From contig NW_006921540.1 in the NCBI RefSeq assembly GCF_000340215.1, forward strand, positions 3,921,402 to 3,985,401: a DNA stretch of 64,000 bases. Reading direction: 5' to 3'. This stretch comes from Pseudocercospora fijiensis CIRAD86. Lineage: Eukaryota; Ascomycota; Dothideomycetes; Mycosphaerellales; Mycosphaerellaceae. Numbering within the stretch: position 1 is the stretch's first letter; every line of letters starts with the position of its first letter. The notes beneath the pieces are model-generated. The model was not told the origin of the DNA and did not search any database. It was given only the letters and a program-made list of their open reading frames with translations. A program made the position numbers and the translations under genes. Below, one piece after another: positions 13,020-23,589 of the stretch.

Positions 13020-14400
13020 ACTCGCGCTCTAATTAGTTAGTTCGGATAGACCCGCGTCCGGTAGTAATGCCTCCGGCGACGATATATAAGATAGTATTAT
13101 TACCTTAACTCGTATAGCAGGTATAGGTAGTCGTTATATTATACTCGCTATCGCTTCGAGCATTCGTCTTCTTAGTATAGAACCTAGAAACTTGCCTTAA
13201 CGTACGGAGCGGCGCACTTCTAGAAATAACCTATTTAAGCTATACTAACTTATAGCGTAGATTGCTAGTCTTACAACCGCGCCGTAGCGTTTCCCGAAGA
13301 CCGTCTAGAAGCAGTAAGGATATCCTCGTAGGACTTATAGCTAGTATTGCCGATATAACTAGTAAACACGACTCGGTTGCCCTTCTAGTTAGCAATAGTT
13401 CCCTCCTAGAAGCTATCGTCGCAGTTGCGCTAAATACCTCGGGTTATATAAGACTATAGTCGACCTAGAATAATTAGCGTATTTAGGTCGGCGGCAATCT
13501 AGAAGGTAAAGGAAAAGCAGATACCGAAGGCGTCTACTATAATATTATAGCAAGTACCTACTAGCGCAACCTCCCTATTTACTCCCTATATACCGAAGGA
13601 AATGTCTCTATTTATTAGTAGCCTAAGTTGTTTAGCCTAACGCTTACTTATAATAAGTAACTCCGAACTATTATTAAGCATTGCTAGTATCTGCTAACTA
13701 TAGCTCCCGATAGTAACTTAAATATAGATAGCGGGAACGACGGCGAAGAAACGGGTAACTGTAGAAAGGTCTATATTATTAGGGATAGAATAAAGTTCCT
13801 TAGGTCGAGGAGGTCCTACTCGACCGATTTATTAGCTAGTAAACCGGACAGCCTTAATAGAGACTAAAACTAGAGCAGGGTCGGGATTATTACTATCCCC
13901 TCGGCCTATCTCTTTAACTCCCTCTTCGTTAGTATTATCGATAGTCTCTTAGTTCTCGTAGGTTACCGATTCGCCTTCTACTAACTCTTAGGCACCTAAA
14001 AATTTAGGAAGGAACTATAGGGAAGAGACGTCGATATAGTCTTCTCGCCCCTATTTCCTTCGAAGGGTAGCGAGGTCTTTTATAAAAGTAGCATCGTTAG
14101 GGATTCGGCTCTAGAACAGGTTAGTAGGCAAACCGTATACTAGTAGCTCTCCTATAGATATATTAGACTTAAGGTCTAGGAACTATAAAGCCTAGAAGAG
14201 AGCGTTTGCCTTTATATCTAAGGAGTCGGCTAGGCTAGTACTATACTTTTTTATATACCTATTAAAGCGAAAGCTCTTTAGATCGGATAACTTTCGCTTA
14301 TAGGCTAGTAGGTTAGCTAGACCTAGGGTACTACTAATGTCGGTAGCAATATCCTCTATATCGACCTCTAGAGTCTCTAGGACGACTAGGCTTTCTATAG
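13020..14400. other. RIP-mutated segment of element B without assignable gene
   Basis: Both strands give protein-like text when stops are ignored, including a 65-codon plus-strand frame at 13262-13459, so the coding strand cannot be decided. It lies between pol and the gag-like region. Confidence 0.4.
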
Positions 14401-16090
14401 GTAGGGTGCTAGGTGCGGTACTAGGTCGGGTAGTACGGTCTATAGCTGTCTAAAGAGTCTTAGTTTTAGCGGTTGACTCTCGCTATTACTTAGCCTTGTC
14501 GGCCGCCTTGTTCTTTAGTACCCTAGTAGGGGCTGCCGCACTAGGGCGAGTAGGGTTCTAAGGGCTCTTACTCTTGTTTTAGGACTAGGTCTAAGACCGT
14601 ATAGTAGCGTAGACATCTATACTGTTCTTAGTAACCGCGTAAATATTAGTAACTACGTCTAGATCCTAAGAAATAAAGTTAACCTTAATAGGCTTAGTAG
14701 TACTATTACTGCTCCGCTCCTTAACCTGCTTTGCCCTAACCTTCTAAGTTTTACGTTTAGTAATAGCGGCGAGGGTACTATTCCTAGTCTCCTTAAACTC
14801 GATCTTGCCGCTATACTTCTTTTCTAGAAGGGTCTTTAGCTAAGGTAGCTTCGGGGCTCTCCGATCCTATTCGAAATCAATCTTGTCGCTAGTGTCTATA
14901 TAGTAAAATCGGCTATTTACTTGCATAATAAGCTTCCTTTTAAGAAGCTCTTTCTAGATAGGGTAGGACGATTAGATATGTTTAAACCCGCTACACATCT
15001 AGTACTTACTATCTAAGTTAGAATAGATCTTCCGTATAGCGTAGATATCTACTAAAAGGGCTTTAGGGTAGTTAGGATCTGAAACCTAGTAGACTAGTAG
15101 TATATCGCCTAGTATAGTAGTATTAATAACCTCCCTAACTCGCTATAATGCTTTCGCATTTAGGTTTAGCTAGGCTAGGGATTTAGCTAAGTCCGCGATA
15201 TCCTAAGAGTGCTTAGTAATAGTAGGAGTTACGGTCTTAGGACTACTTTACGATTTAGGAAGGAACTTAGGTCCCTTGCTTCCTAAGGCTTCTTTCCTAA
15301 CCTACGCTAGGTTATTCCGGTCTTCGCCGTAGATAAACTTCCTCGTATCGGCTATACTATTAATATCGGCCTTAATACACACTAGGACCTCTTTGTATTT
15401 CCTAAAGCTCTTAGGATCGGCCTCGCTAAGCTTATAGCGACGGAAGATACGCTAAGCTATAGGCTACGGCAATCCCTAGAGGAGTAGCCGCGTTCTCTAA
15501 GAGTTCTCGAGGTTACTTTACTCGATACCGTCCGCTAACTCGATAAATTCGCGGATATACCCCTTTAGGTCGTTATCCTTAGTGCGCCTTACTAAGTAGA
15601 GGGTCTCGAGCTACGCGCGACTGCCTTTAATACGACGGCTATCGCGCTCCCGATACTCCCTTAGAAAGGCTAACTTAAAGACCTCCTAGTTAGCATTAGA
15701 CTTGTCGTCCTTTTCTAGGTAGCTAACTAGGGTTCTAAGGGTTCGGTAAAGCTTAGTGCTAGTAGTCCTCGTAAGGGACCGGATCTTATACTAGTCGGAC
15801 TCTCTATCGAGCTCGTACTTAATTAGGCCTTCCTTAAAACGCTCTATATATGCTATAGCGTTCTACCCTTCGAATAAGGGGTTTATAGTACTCCCTAGCT
15901 CTAGCGGGCGACGCTTGTTTTAATAGAGAAGTTTAGTTTGCTTCTCTATTATCTTTATAATAATATTATAGAGCGCCTCTAGCGTAAAAGGCGTAGGAGG
16001 CTTACTTATATTAACTAGTCGCCGCCTAATTTCTTCGTTAATAGGATTAGGGGCGGTTTCGGATTTAGAGGATTCCGCTAATTCTTAATG
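14400..16090 (-). pseudogene. gag-like region of element B
   Basis: On the minus strand, reading through RIP stops gives a Gag-type capsid sequence between about 16090 and 15400: a PLFEG segment, then AYIERFKEGLIKYELD, then a long charged helical region. It precedes pol as gag should. No intact zinc knuckle was seen. The limits are approximate. Confidence 0.55.
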
Positions 16091-16258
16091 CTCGTTTTCG
16101 CTAGAGCTAGAGCTTATTCGATTATTAGTGAAATTATTAAAATGAAATACTATATAAAGTCGCAATAAAATGCTATATAAACGTGTTTTTAGTATGTTTA
16201 GTTTGTTTAGTTTGTTGTAATGTTGCTACGCGAGAGAATAGTATATTAGGCTATTTCT

Positions 16259-16287
16259 CCTAGTATTACCCCTAGGGTAGTATTAGG
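16259..16287. repeat. GC-cored palindrome, copy 5 of 5
   Basis: CCTAGTATTACCCCTAGGG followed by its complement TAGTATTAGG, with 12-bp perfect arms. It lies upstream of the gag-like region. Confidence 0.7.
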
Positions 16288-16932
16288 ATTTAGCCTCCTA
16301 GGGGTCGCCTAACTACCTCTAGGAGCTTAGTTTAGTATTAGACGAAAGCCGCTCGGAGGGAGAGACTGCAATCTCTATTTATACCTAGATCCTAGAAACT
16401 AGCTTGTATCTCCTTTAGCTAGGTAGGGGAGGCGGTAGCCTTCTTTTTCTAGTAGAAGGCTAAGTACTGTCTAAGCGAGGCTACGAATCTAGGAACGCCC
16501 TACCCGATTAATAGGGGACTCCCCGGCTATCCGACCTACAAGCCGTATTTGCTATTAATTAATAGTCTTAGCAAACTAAGCAAGGCCGATAGGTAATTAG
16601 TCTATCTCTTCCTTAGGCGGGGCTTATCTCGAGTAAGCGGTACTAAATAGGTCTTCGACCCGGAGCCGAGTCCTTAGAAGCTAGCTATAGCTATAGACTA
16701 GGCCCTAAGCTGTAATAGTCCTAAGGGTTTATAGCTTTTTAGGGTTAAAGCGATGCCCTCGTTAAGAGGTTTCTCTGCTTATCGTAATAGCCCCTTAAGA
16801 TACTTCGGTATCGTCCGTATTATAGGCTCTTATCGTGCCCTCGCTTCGGTTATAGCTATTCGTACCTAGAGACTACCTTTAATATACCCGAACCTATTAG
16901 ATATAAAGAGATAGCCCTACCTTCGGCTCTAA

Positions 16933-17157
16933 TAAAGGACGGAAACTAATACTACTACTACTACTAGTAGTAATAGTATAGGCTACCGAGGGTAATATAA
17001 CCTATAGCAATATAGGCAGCTATATTTAGTATAATAGGATAACAAGACGGTTGCTTAGGCTAATAACTAGAGCCCTGCAATATAGGCATTGTAGAAGTGT
17101 AATATAAACAATATGCTATACGAGGCCTAGGTATATAGAGCCGGTTACTAGCTAATA
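16933..17157 (-). repeat. LTR of element B, right copy (5' LTR on the minus strand)
   Basis: 225 bp matching 4530-4812 but shorter by about 58 bp. Differences in the aligned part are almost all G/A or C/T at CA/TG sites. Confidence 0.88.
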
Positions 17158-20100
17158 GTATATAAGAGAATATAGTTATTAAGAAGTATATCGACGAGCA
17201 AAAGGCTAATAGCACTATCCGAGAAGCATTACTACGAGTAGCCTCCCTAGTGCTTATCGTTAAGAAGCCTAGTAGGGGCCTGCGTATATATGTCGACTAC
17301 CGAGCTATTAACGAGATTACGCTTAAAGACCGATATCCTATTCCGCAAGTCCGAGAGACGATAGTACGTATAGCTCGAGCTAAGTAGTTTACTATACTAG
17401 ATGTTATCGCTGCGTTTAATATGCTTTATATTAAAGCCGGAGATAAATAGAAGACCGCCTTTACTACCCGTTATAGCATATACGAATACCTAGTCGTCCC
17501 TTTCGGTCTCTATAACGCGCTAGCGGCATTCTAACGATATATTAATAAAGCTCTCTTCGAATATCTCGACGAGTTCTGCTCCGCCTACCTCGACGATACC
17601 GTAGTATTTATAGATAGAGAGAGAGATCTCTACGTCTAGTATGTTAAGGCCGTACTCTAACGCTTCTACGAATACGAGTTGCCTATTAATATCTTTAAGA
17701 GCAAGTTCTTTACTAAGGAGGTTAAATACCTAGGTATTATTATTACTTAGGAAGGCATTAAGATAGATCCTAAGAAAGTAATAGCTATACTAGAATAGGC
17801 TACGCCTCGCAATATAAAAGACGTGCTCGCCTTCTTAGGTATAGCGAACTTCTATCGACGCTTTATTAACAAGTTCTTAGATATAGCAATGCCTATAATA
17901 GCTCTTACTAAAGGCATAAACGCTAAAGATCTAAAGCAACGCATACCGTTCGTATAGACCGCTATATACTAGTTAGCCTTCGAAGCCTTTAAGCAAGCCT
18001 TTACCTAGGTACTAGTCCTTATATACTACGATTCTAAGAAGCCGTATATAGTAGAAGCCGACTCTTCCGACCGAGTTACCGGTAGTATACTCTTATAACC
18101 GAGTGCCGACGGAACTCTCTTGCTAGTCGCATTCTACTCTAAAAAGATGTCTCCTACCGAATGCAACTACGAGATTTACGATAAAGAACTAATAGCTATT
18201 ATTAAAGCTTTCGAGGAGTAGAGGCTAGAGTTAATAGGCAGTAAACATATTATTAAAGTGCTTACTAACTACCGCACCCTCTAGTACTTTATAACGACTA
18301 AGCAGCTAAATCGTCGCTAAGTAAGGTAGAGCGAGTTCCTCTCTACTTTTAGGTTTAAAATCGACTATAGGCCGGGTAAGTAGAACATTAAGGCTAATAC
18401 CCTTATACGCCGAGCTTAAGATTAAGATACTACTAATAACGTGCGCAATAGACAACAAGTCGTCCTTAAGCCTTATAACGTCTCCGAAGGTATAACCCTA
18501 CCGTAAGTCGCCTACTTAATAATCGACACTTCCGAAGCAACGGATCTCGTATATAATTAGTATTATCTCGCACTCGCCGTATTAGAAGTAATCGACATCG
18601 GCGATAATGCGTTATTAGAGGAACTTATTAAAGCCGCATATAATAACGACCCTCTAGCTATAGCAATACGCGAAGCCCTCTCTACCGACAAAGACCGTAT
18701 TAGTCCCTTAGTTCTTGCTAAGCTTAATATAGGCATTTCCCTAGTTAACTACCGAATCGATAACAAAGGTTATATACGTATCTGCAATAAGATCTACGTG
18801 CTAGACAGCGACCTCCGCTAAGAGGTTATACGCGTATACTATAACGAGCCTACTATAGGACACCCGGGCCGTAAGAAGATATACGAATTAGTTTTAAGAG
18901 AGTACTATTAGCTAGGAATGTATAATAACATCCGTAGATACGTTTACGCCTACGCTACCTGCCGCCGTATTAAGACTTAGCATAATTAGTTCTAAGGCAA
19001 CCTCCGATAGCTGCCTCTTCTAGACGGCGTATAGACACAAGTTACGCTAGACTACATTGTCGAGCTACCTAAGAGCCTTAACCGCTTAGACAATAATATT
19101 TACGAGAACATTCTTACTAGGATATATCGCCTTTCTAAACGCAAACGCTTTATACCGGTATTAAATATAACCGTAGAACATGCTAGCGACCTCTAGTACT
19201 AGCATATATAGAGAGATATAGGCTATATAGATATCTTCTATTCGGATCGAGGCTCTTAATAGACTTCCGCCTTCTTTAAGAGACTTATAAGGAACGTCGG
19301 TACCGAGTAACGTATGTCTATAGCCTTCTATCTAACTATAGACAGACAATCTAAGAACACTAATAAGGAGCTAGAATAGTATCTCCGCGCCTATGTCAAC
19401 TATACGTAAGATAACTAGGTTAATTAGATTCTAAACGTAGAATTCGTAGCTAATAGTATATAATTAACCGTTATAGGGGTTAGCGCGTTCTTTGCTACTA
19501 CTAGCCGCAACCTACGTACTCGATCTGCTAAGTATATAAAACTAGACCTACCTGCGGCTAGACCCGTACGCACGTCCGAGCTTAAAGCTAACGAATTTGC
19601 TAAACAAATAGAGCTTCTTTATAAATACCTTGTTACTTAAATACGATATACTTAAGTACGCACCGCCGCCGCCGATAATAAAGCACGACGCTACAGCGCT
19701 ATACGCGCTTACAAAATTAGGGATAAGGTATAGTTAGATACGCGAAACATTCAAACTAAACGCCTAGTTAAGAAGCTCGATTACAAATATATCGGCCTAT
19801 TCGAAATCACTCGAGTAATCGCGCTAGATATATACTAACTAGCTCTACTAAATACTATGCGGATTTACGACCGTTTCTATACCTCCCTCCTCCGACTCGA
19901 CGATAGGAAACTATATCTAAATTAGACCGATACCGAGCCGCTACCCGAAGTAGACGAAGAAGGCAATAAACGCTAGGAAGTCGATAAGATTATAGCTAGT
20001 CGTTAGAAGAATAGCAGGAGCAAGAAGGAAGTTATCTATATAGTATAGTAGGCCGGCGGGGCCTTAACGGATAATAAATATAGTAAGGACTTAAAGGATA

Positions 20101-20480
20101 TAGCTAAGGACGCGATTATAGACTAGTATTATAACAATCCTCGAGCCGCCGGTCTACTACTAGGATAGAAGAAGCTATTAGACTAGGTACTATATAAGCC
20201 TATCGAGAAGCTGCCGCCGCTAGCCGCGCCTCGCCGCTTAGTACGTAATATACCCTCTACTTAACCCGTCCGCTAAAGTATTAAACGCCTTACCGGTATA
20301 GCCCTCTAGTATAGCTCTTATAAGAGACCCTAGCTAAGGCTCTAACTATAATAGAACTATACTATACTACTCGTATCGTCCGTAGGATATCGTATTACGC
20401 GCACTTACCTCTACTTAGCCGCTTAAGCTACCGCCGCTGCCGTATACTATCGCACTCTATAACGATTTGTATAATACTCT
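17158..20480 (+). pseudogene. remainder of Gypsy A pol: RT, RNase H, integrase, chromodomain
   Basis: The plus strand resumes where element B ends, with KKYIDEQ, then the RT fingers (RVYVDYRAINEITLKDRYP-like) and the catalytic AYLDDTV at 17582-17599. RNase H covers about 18040-18420, with an EADSSD start and later YDKELIAII. The integrase zinc region near 18850 reads HPGRKKIYEL, and the core follows at 18950-19450. A chromodomain-like tail (PLPEVDEEGNKR, then a Trp-rich segment ending in YYNNP) lies at 19930-20140. Dozens of TAG codons stand where Trp or Gln belongs. Confidence 0.88.
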
Positions 20481-20526
20481 TCTGCTTTTACTAGCGTCGT
20501 AATACCTCCGCTTAAGGGGGGGGTAG

Positions 20527-20671
20527 TATTACGGGGTAACCCTCCTATTCCTAGTTATAGATGCCTTAGGCATTAGTTCTTAGCGCTGCGACTTTTACGC
20601 TTCTCGCGCCCTCTCGTAGATAGACTATCTTCGAGAACTCGTTTTAAACTATTTAGTTGCCGCCCTTAATA
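20527..20671 (+). repeat. 3' LTR of Gypsy A
   Basis: 145 bp, the partner of 820-964, preceded by a G-rich polypurine tract and followed by the TAGCG duplication. Confidence 0.92.
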
Positions 20672-20676
20672 TAGCG

Positions 20677-20935
20677 TTCTTTACTACTACTATTATTTTA
20701 TCGTTACGTTCCCTTAATTATCCGACGTTTATATTCTTTAGACGTAAGATTATCTAATAGACGATATAATTAATTATAGTACTAGTATATACTTATAATT
20801 ATAGATAGTCGGTAAAGCTATAATTAAGGGCCTTAAGGTAGTAAGTAGCTACTTCCTCTACGCTTATATAATAGAAGAGAGATAGAGGGTAATTTAATAG
20901 ATCTTATTTGATATAGGAGAAAAGAGTAAAGATCA
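20677..20935. other. RIP-mutated flank of the Gypsy A insertion
   Basis: CA/TG-poor sequence outside the target duplication, continuous in style with 650-814. Gypsy A therefore inserted into DNA that was, or became, a RIP target. No gene can be read. Confidence 0.5.
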
Positions 20936-20939
20936 TTCC

Positions 20940-21567
20940 CGAAGCTAACGCTTCCTCGCAGACGAAGAGCAAAAGGGGCGGATCTTCAAACGCTTCTCTT
21001 ACGCAAGTCCTCGTACCTATACGAAATATGGAGGCTCAGGACTCGGTCTCTTCATCAGTCGAGAAATGATTGAACTCCAGGGCGGCGAAATCGGAGTGGC
21101 ATCTGTTCCAGCAAAGGGCGCGACCTTCGCATTGTATCAAAATACAACATCCTAGTTGTTGAAGATCATCTGGCAAGCAAAATGATATCGAGGCCACCAC
21201 AGACCCGTCCGGCTAACACTTCGTACCTCAGGTCAACCAAAAAGTCCTATGCATGCAACTACAAAAACTCGGCCACACTGTCCACGTCGTCAAGCACGGC
21301 GGCGAAGCCTTGTCGTTCTTGGAAAGTACTTCGTGTTCGACGGAACTATCGGTTATCCTCATGAATATCGAAATGCCGGTTATGGGAGGCATGGAATGCG
21401 CGCGACGGATTCGCGGAGGGAAGCATTGTGCGACAGATTCCTGTTATTGCGGTGAGTGCAAATGCGAGGGATGCGCAAGTTAGGGATGCGTTGGAGATGA
21501 TGTGATTTCTAAGCCTTTTCGGGTTGGGGATTTGATGCCTAAGGTTGAGAGGTTGGTTGGGAGATAA
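20940..21567 (+). pseudogene. C-terminal fragment of a hybrid histidine kinase (HATPase end plus receiver)
   Basis: The first part encodes the end of a histidine kinase ATPase domain: RIFKRFSYASP, then GGSGLGLFISREMIELQGGE, the G2 box typical of fungal hybrid kinases. A frame change leads to a receiver start (ILVVEDH at about 21151), then after another break VNQKVL, LGHTVHVVKHGGEAL and the phospho-acceptor region VILMNIEMPVMGGMEC, where the usual Asp is Asn. A further shift gives IPVIAVSANARD, and a small deletion precedes VISKPFRVGDLMPKVERL and TAA at 21565. Everything upstream of the ATPase end is missing. The fragment is not RIP-mutated; it decayed by indels. Confidence 0.88.
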
Positions 21568-21780
21568 TCATCGATGTCCTCCTCTACTTGGGTTGATACT
21601 GTACTGCACAATCTGGCTGGGCGTGTTTCGCATCCTCGGCCTTTGGAACTCATATGGCTGCTTTCAAGGTCTTGGATTGCGACATGGCACGTACAATGCT
21701 TAAGCATGGGTTCTGCCTCAGGTAGAGCCGCTGTGACCGGTGTCTGTAAGAATTGCAAGCGATAGTATCGATTCGTAATT
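21568..21780. other. short non-RIP remnant downstream of the histidine kinase fragment
   Basis: Normal-composition DNA, probably 3' flank of the old kinase gene. RIP-mutated sequence resumes at about 21775. Confidence 0.4.
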
Positions 21781-22139
21781 AGGAGTGCTTTTTACTCGTA
21801 ATAGCCTTAGAATAGGAGGAGCTTGAGTTCAGAAGCGTGCTGTCCGAGTGCTTTTTAGTAGCATTACTATATCGCCGTAAGAGATCGGTTAAATAAGGGT
21901 CGTCTCTCTTTCGGCTATATAGTTACTTCTCTATCCGGTTAATGCAAGTCTCATTTCGTAATAGCTATAATATCGACCTCTAAGGTAAAGGACTCCTACT
22001 CTAGACGTAATCTTTACTCTAGATCTACTATCCTTTTCTAAAAGGTTAAGAATACTAAGACCTAGGAAACCCTACTAAGATTTTGCTAGTAAATCGACCA
22101 TTTTGTCCTATTCTTTAGCTATATAGCCCCAAACACGAG

Positions 22140-23290
22140 AAAATACATATTGTTAGTATAGCCGTTAAATATATAGTCTAAGGTATTGTTATTAGTATTA
22201 TTCTAGCTCTTCTACGCTATACGCGCCCTCCCTACGGCCCTGCCTACCGATACTACGCGACTCGCTAAGCACTATTTTAACGCCGGTTATAAGGTGGTTA
22301 ATATCGTATTAAAGACAGATACGAGCTAGTCGACTATATATCGTTAGAAGTTCTATTATAATCAATTTAGTAAGGTATTCTTACCGTCGAAGCGGTTTAA
22401 ATCGAGTCGTAAGAGGAAGATAACGAAGGAGATAGAAATCTATCTGCTTAAGTACTTATCGAAGCGACCGGAGGCATACCTCGAGGAGATATATATCGTA
22501 CTATTCGATCGCTTCGATATCGAGGTAGACCCGTTAATAGTATAGCGCTGTTTGTATAGTACTAGATAGATACGTAAGGCCGCTCGGAAGATCGCGAAGG
22601 AGCGTAGTACGCTAGCAAGAGCCGCCTAGCACACTAGGAGTTAGAAATAGCCTATCGATAAGTTAGTATTTATCGATAAGACGGCTTCTAATAAGAAGAC
22701 TAGACACCGTAAGTTTAGATAGTCTCCGAAGGGTATAGATTGCTACGACTATTAGTATACGTAACAGCAAGAGCGAATGTTAGTACTTCTAGCGCTTACA
22801 ATCTATAGCTATTTACTGTATACGCTCTATGTCTAAGGCGCTATTAATTAAGTTACCTTTAACGACTAGATTAAGAACAAAGTACTACCGCTTCTAGACG
22901 AGAAGATGATTATTATAATAGATAACGCGTTAATCTACTATAGCGATAAGGTTAAGTCGATAATCCGGTTAGCTAGACACACGCTCGAGTACTTGCCGCT
23001 ATACTCTCCTAACTTAAATCCTATCGAACAGACCTTCGCGCTGCTTAAGAAATAGCTTAAGAAGAATAGAGACCTTATAGCCGACTTCGAGACCTTCTAA
23101 GAGTTCCTTATATAGGCGCTAGACTATATTAGAAAGATAAATATAATAGGGTTGTTTAAGTATAGTAGATATAACGTAAACGGCTTTAATAAAGCTAAAG
23201 CTAAAGCGGAGATTAAAGCGGAAAGCTAGCTTACTCGGAATTTCTAGTCGCTTCAAATCTAACTACTACAACCTTAATTATATATCTTAG
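22140..23290 (+). mobile_element. Tc1-like (DD34E) transposon remnant
   Basis: Reading through RIP stops, the plus strand encodes a Tc1/mariner transposase. An N-terminal helix-turn-helix region starts near 22242 (TRLAKHYFNAGYKVVNIV). The first catalytic Asp is in FIDKTASN (about 22661-22690), the second in IIIDNALIY (about 22912-22938), and the Glu in SPNLNPIEQ (about 23005-23031). Thirty-four residues separate the second Asp from the Glu, the Tc1 spacing. Terminal inverted repeats were not found, so the limits given are those of the coding remnant. At least ten codons are TAG/TAA. Confidence 0.85.
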
Positions 23291-23589
23291 TATTTACAGG
23301 ATACCAAGATAAGATAGATATAAAGCTCCGTTATAATTTTTATATATATAGCTAGCATAGTGTTAGTATAGCAAAATTAATAATAGGATTGTAGGTACTG
23401 CTAAGCTTTATATATTACCTCCGCTTTCAACTCCGAGAATAAAGCCGGAAAGCACTCTCGAAGCAACGATAGTAATAGAGATATACACAACGGAGCAAAT
23501 AGCAAGCCCTTAGATTCGTAGTTTGTATATAAACGCCTAACTAAACTAAACAAATAGAAACAGCCGTCGCTCCGTTACGAATATCGTTA

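Larger units (their letters stand above)
4530..17157 (-). mobile_element. nested 12.6-kb Gypsy-type element B, RIP-mutated
   Basis: Related terminal repeats (4530-4812 and 16933-17157) bracket this segment, and GTAT flanks it on both sides (4526-4529 and 17158-17161; AGTAT if the LTR is one base shorter). It sits inside Gypsy A pol, whose reading resumes across it. It is on the minus strand: a purine-rich tract, complement of 4813-4828, abuts the left LTR as a polypurine tract should. On that strand the order is a gag-like region, pol, then a further large frame (4980-7740). At 12.6 kb it is well above the usual 5-8 kb of fungal Gypsy elements. Confidence 0.85.
820..20671 (+). mobile_element. 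Gypsy (Ty3-type, chromodomain) LTR retrotransposon A, RIP-mutated and split by element B
   Basis: Two 145-bp LTRs (820-964 and 20527-20671) flank gag-pol remnants on the plus strand, and the whole is bordered by the perfect 5-bp duplication TAGCG (815-819 and 20672-20676). Without element B (4530-17157) the element is about 7.2 kb, normal for a fungal Gypsy. Reading through RIP stops, the order is gag, protease, RT, RNase H, integrase and a chromodomain-like tail, which makes it a chromovirus. A purine tract at 20512-20523 precedes the 3' LTR. The LTR copies differ at about eight sites, all transitions and mostly CA/TG to TA. The element cannot encode working proteins. Confidence 0.93.

Noticed and set aside
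13262..13459. 65-codon plus-strand frame in element B
   Set aside because: No recognisable motif, lies in RIP-mutated retroelement DNA where either strand can look protein-like, and its start is not ATG.
4903..16287. CRISPR-like array
   Set aside because: The five palindromes are kilobases apart with unrelated, coding-type intervals; this is eukaryotic DNA.
815..20676. Possible giant Starship-type transposon
   Set aside because: No tyrosine recombinase (DUF3435) captain or cargo genes seen. The block is fully explained by two LTR elements and a MITE with their own target duplications.
22140..23400. Terminal inverted repeats for the Tc1-like element
   Set aside because: The similar GTTAGTATAGC strings near 22150 and 23360 are direct, not inverted, so they do not define ends.
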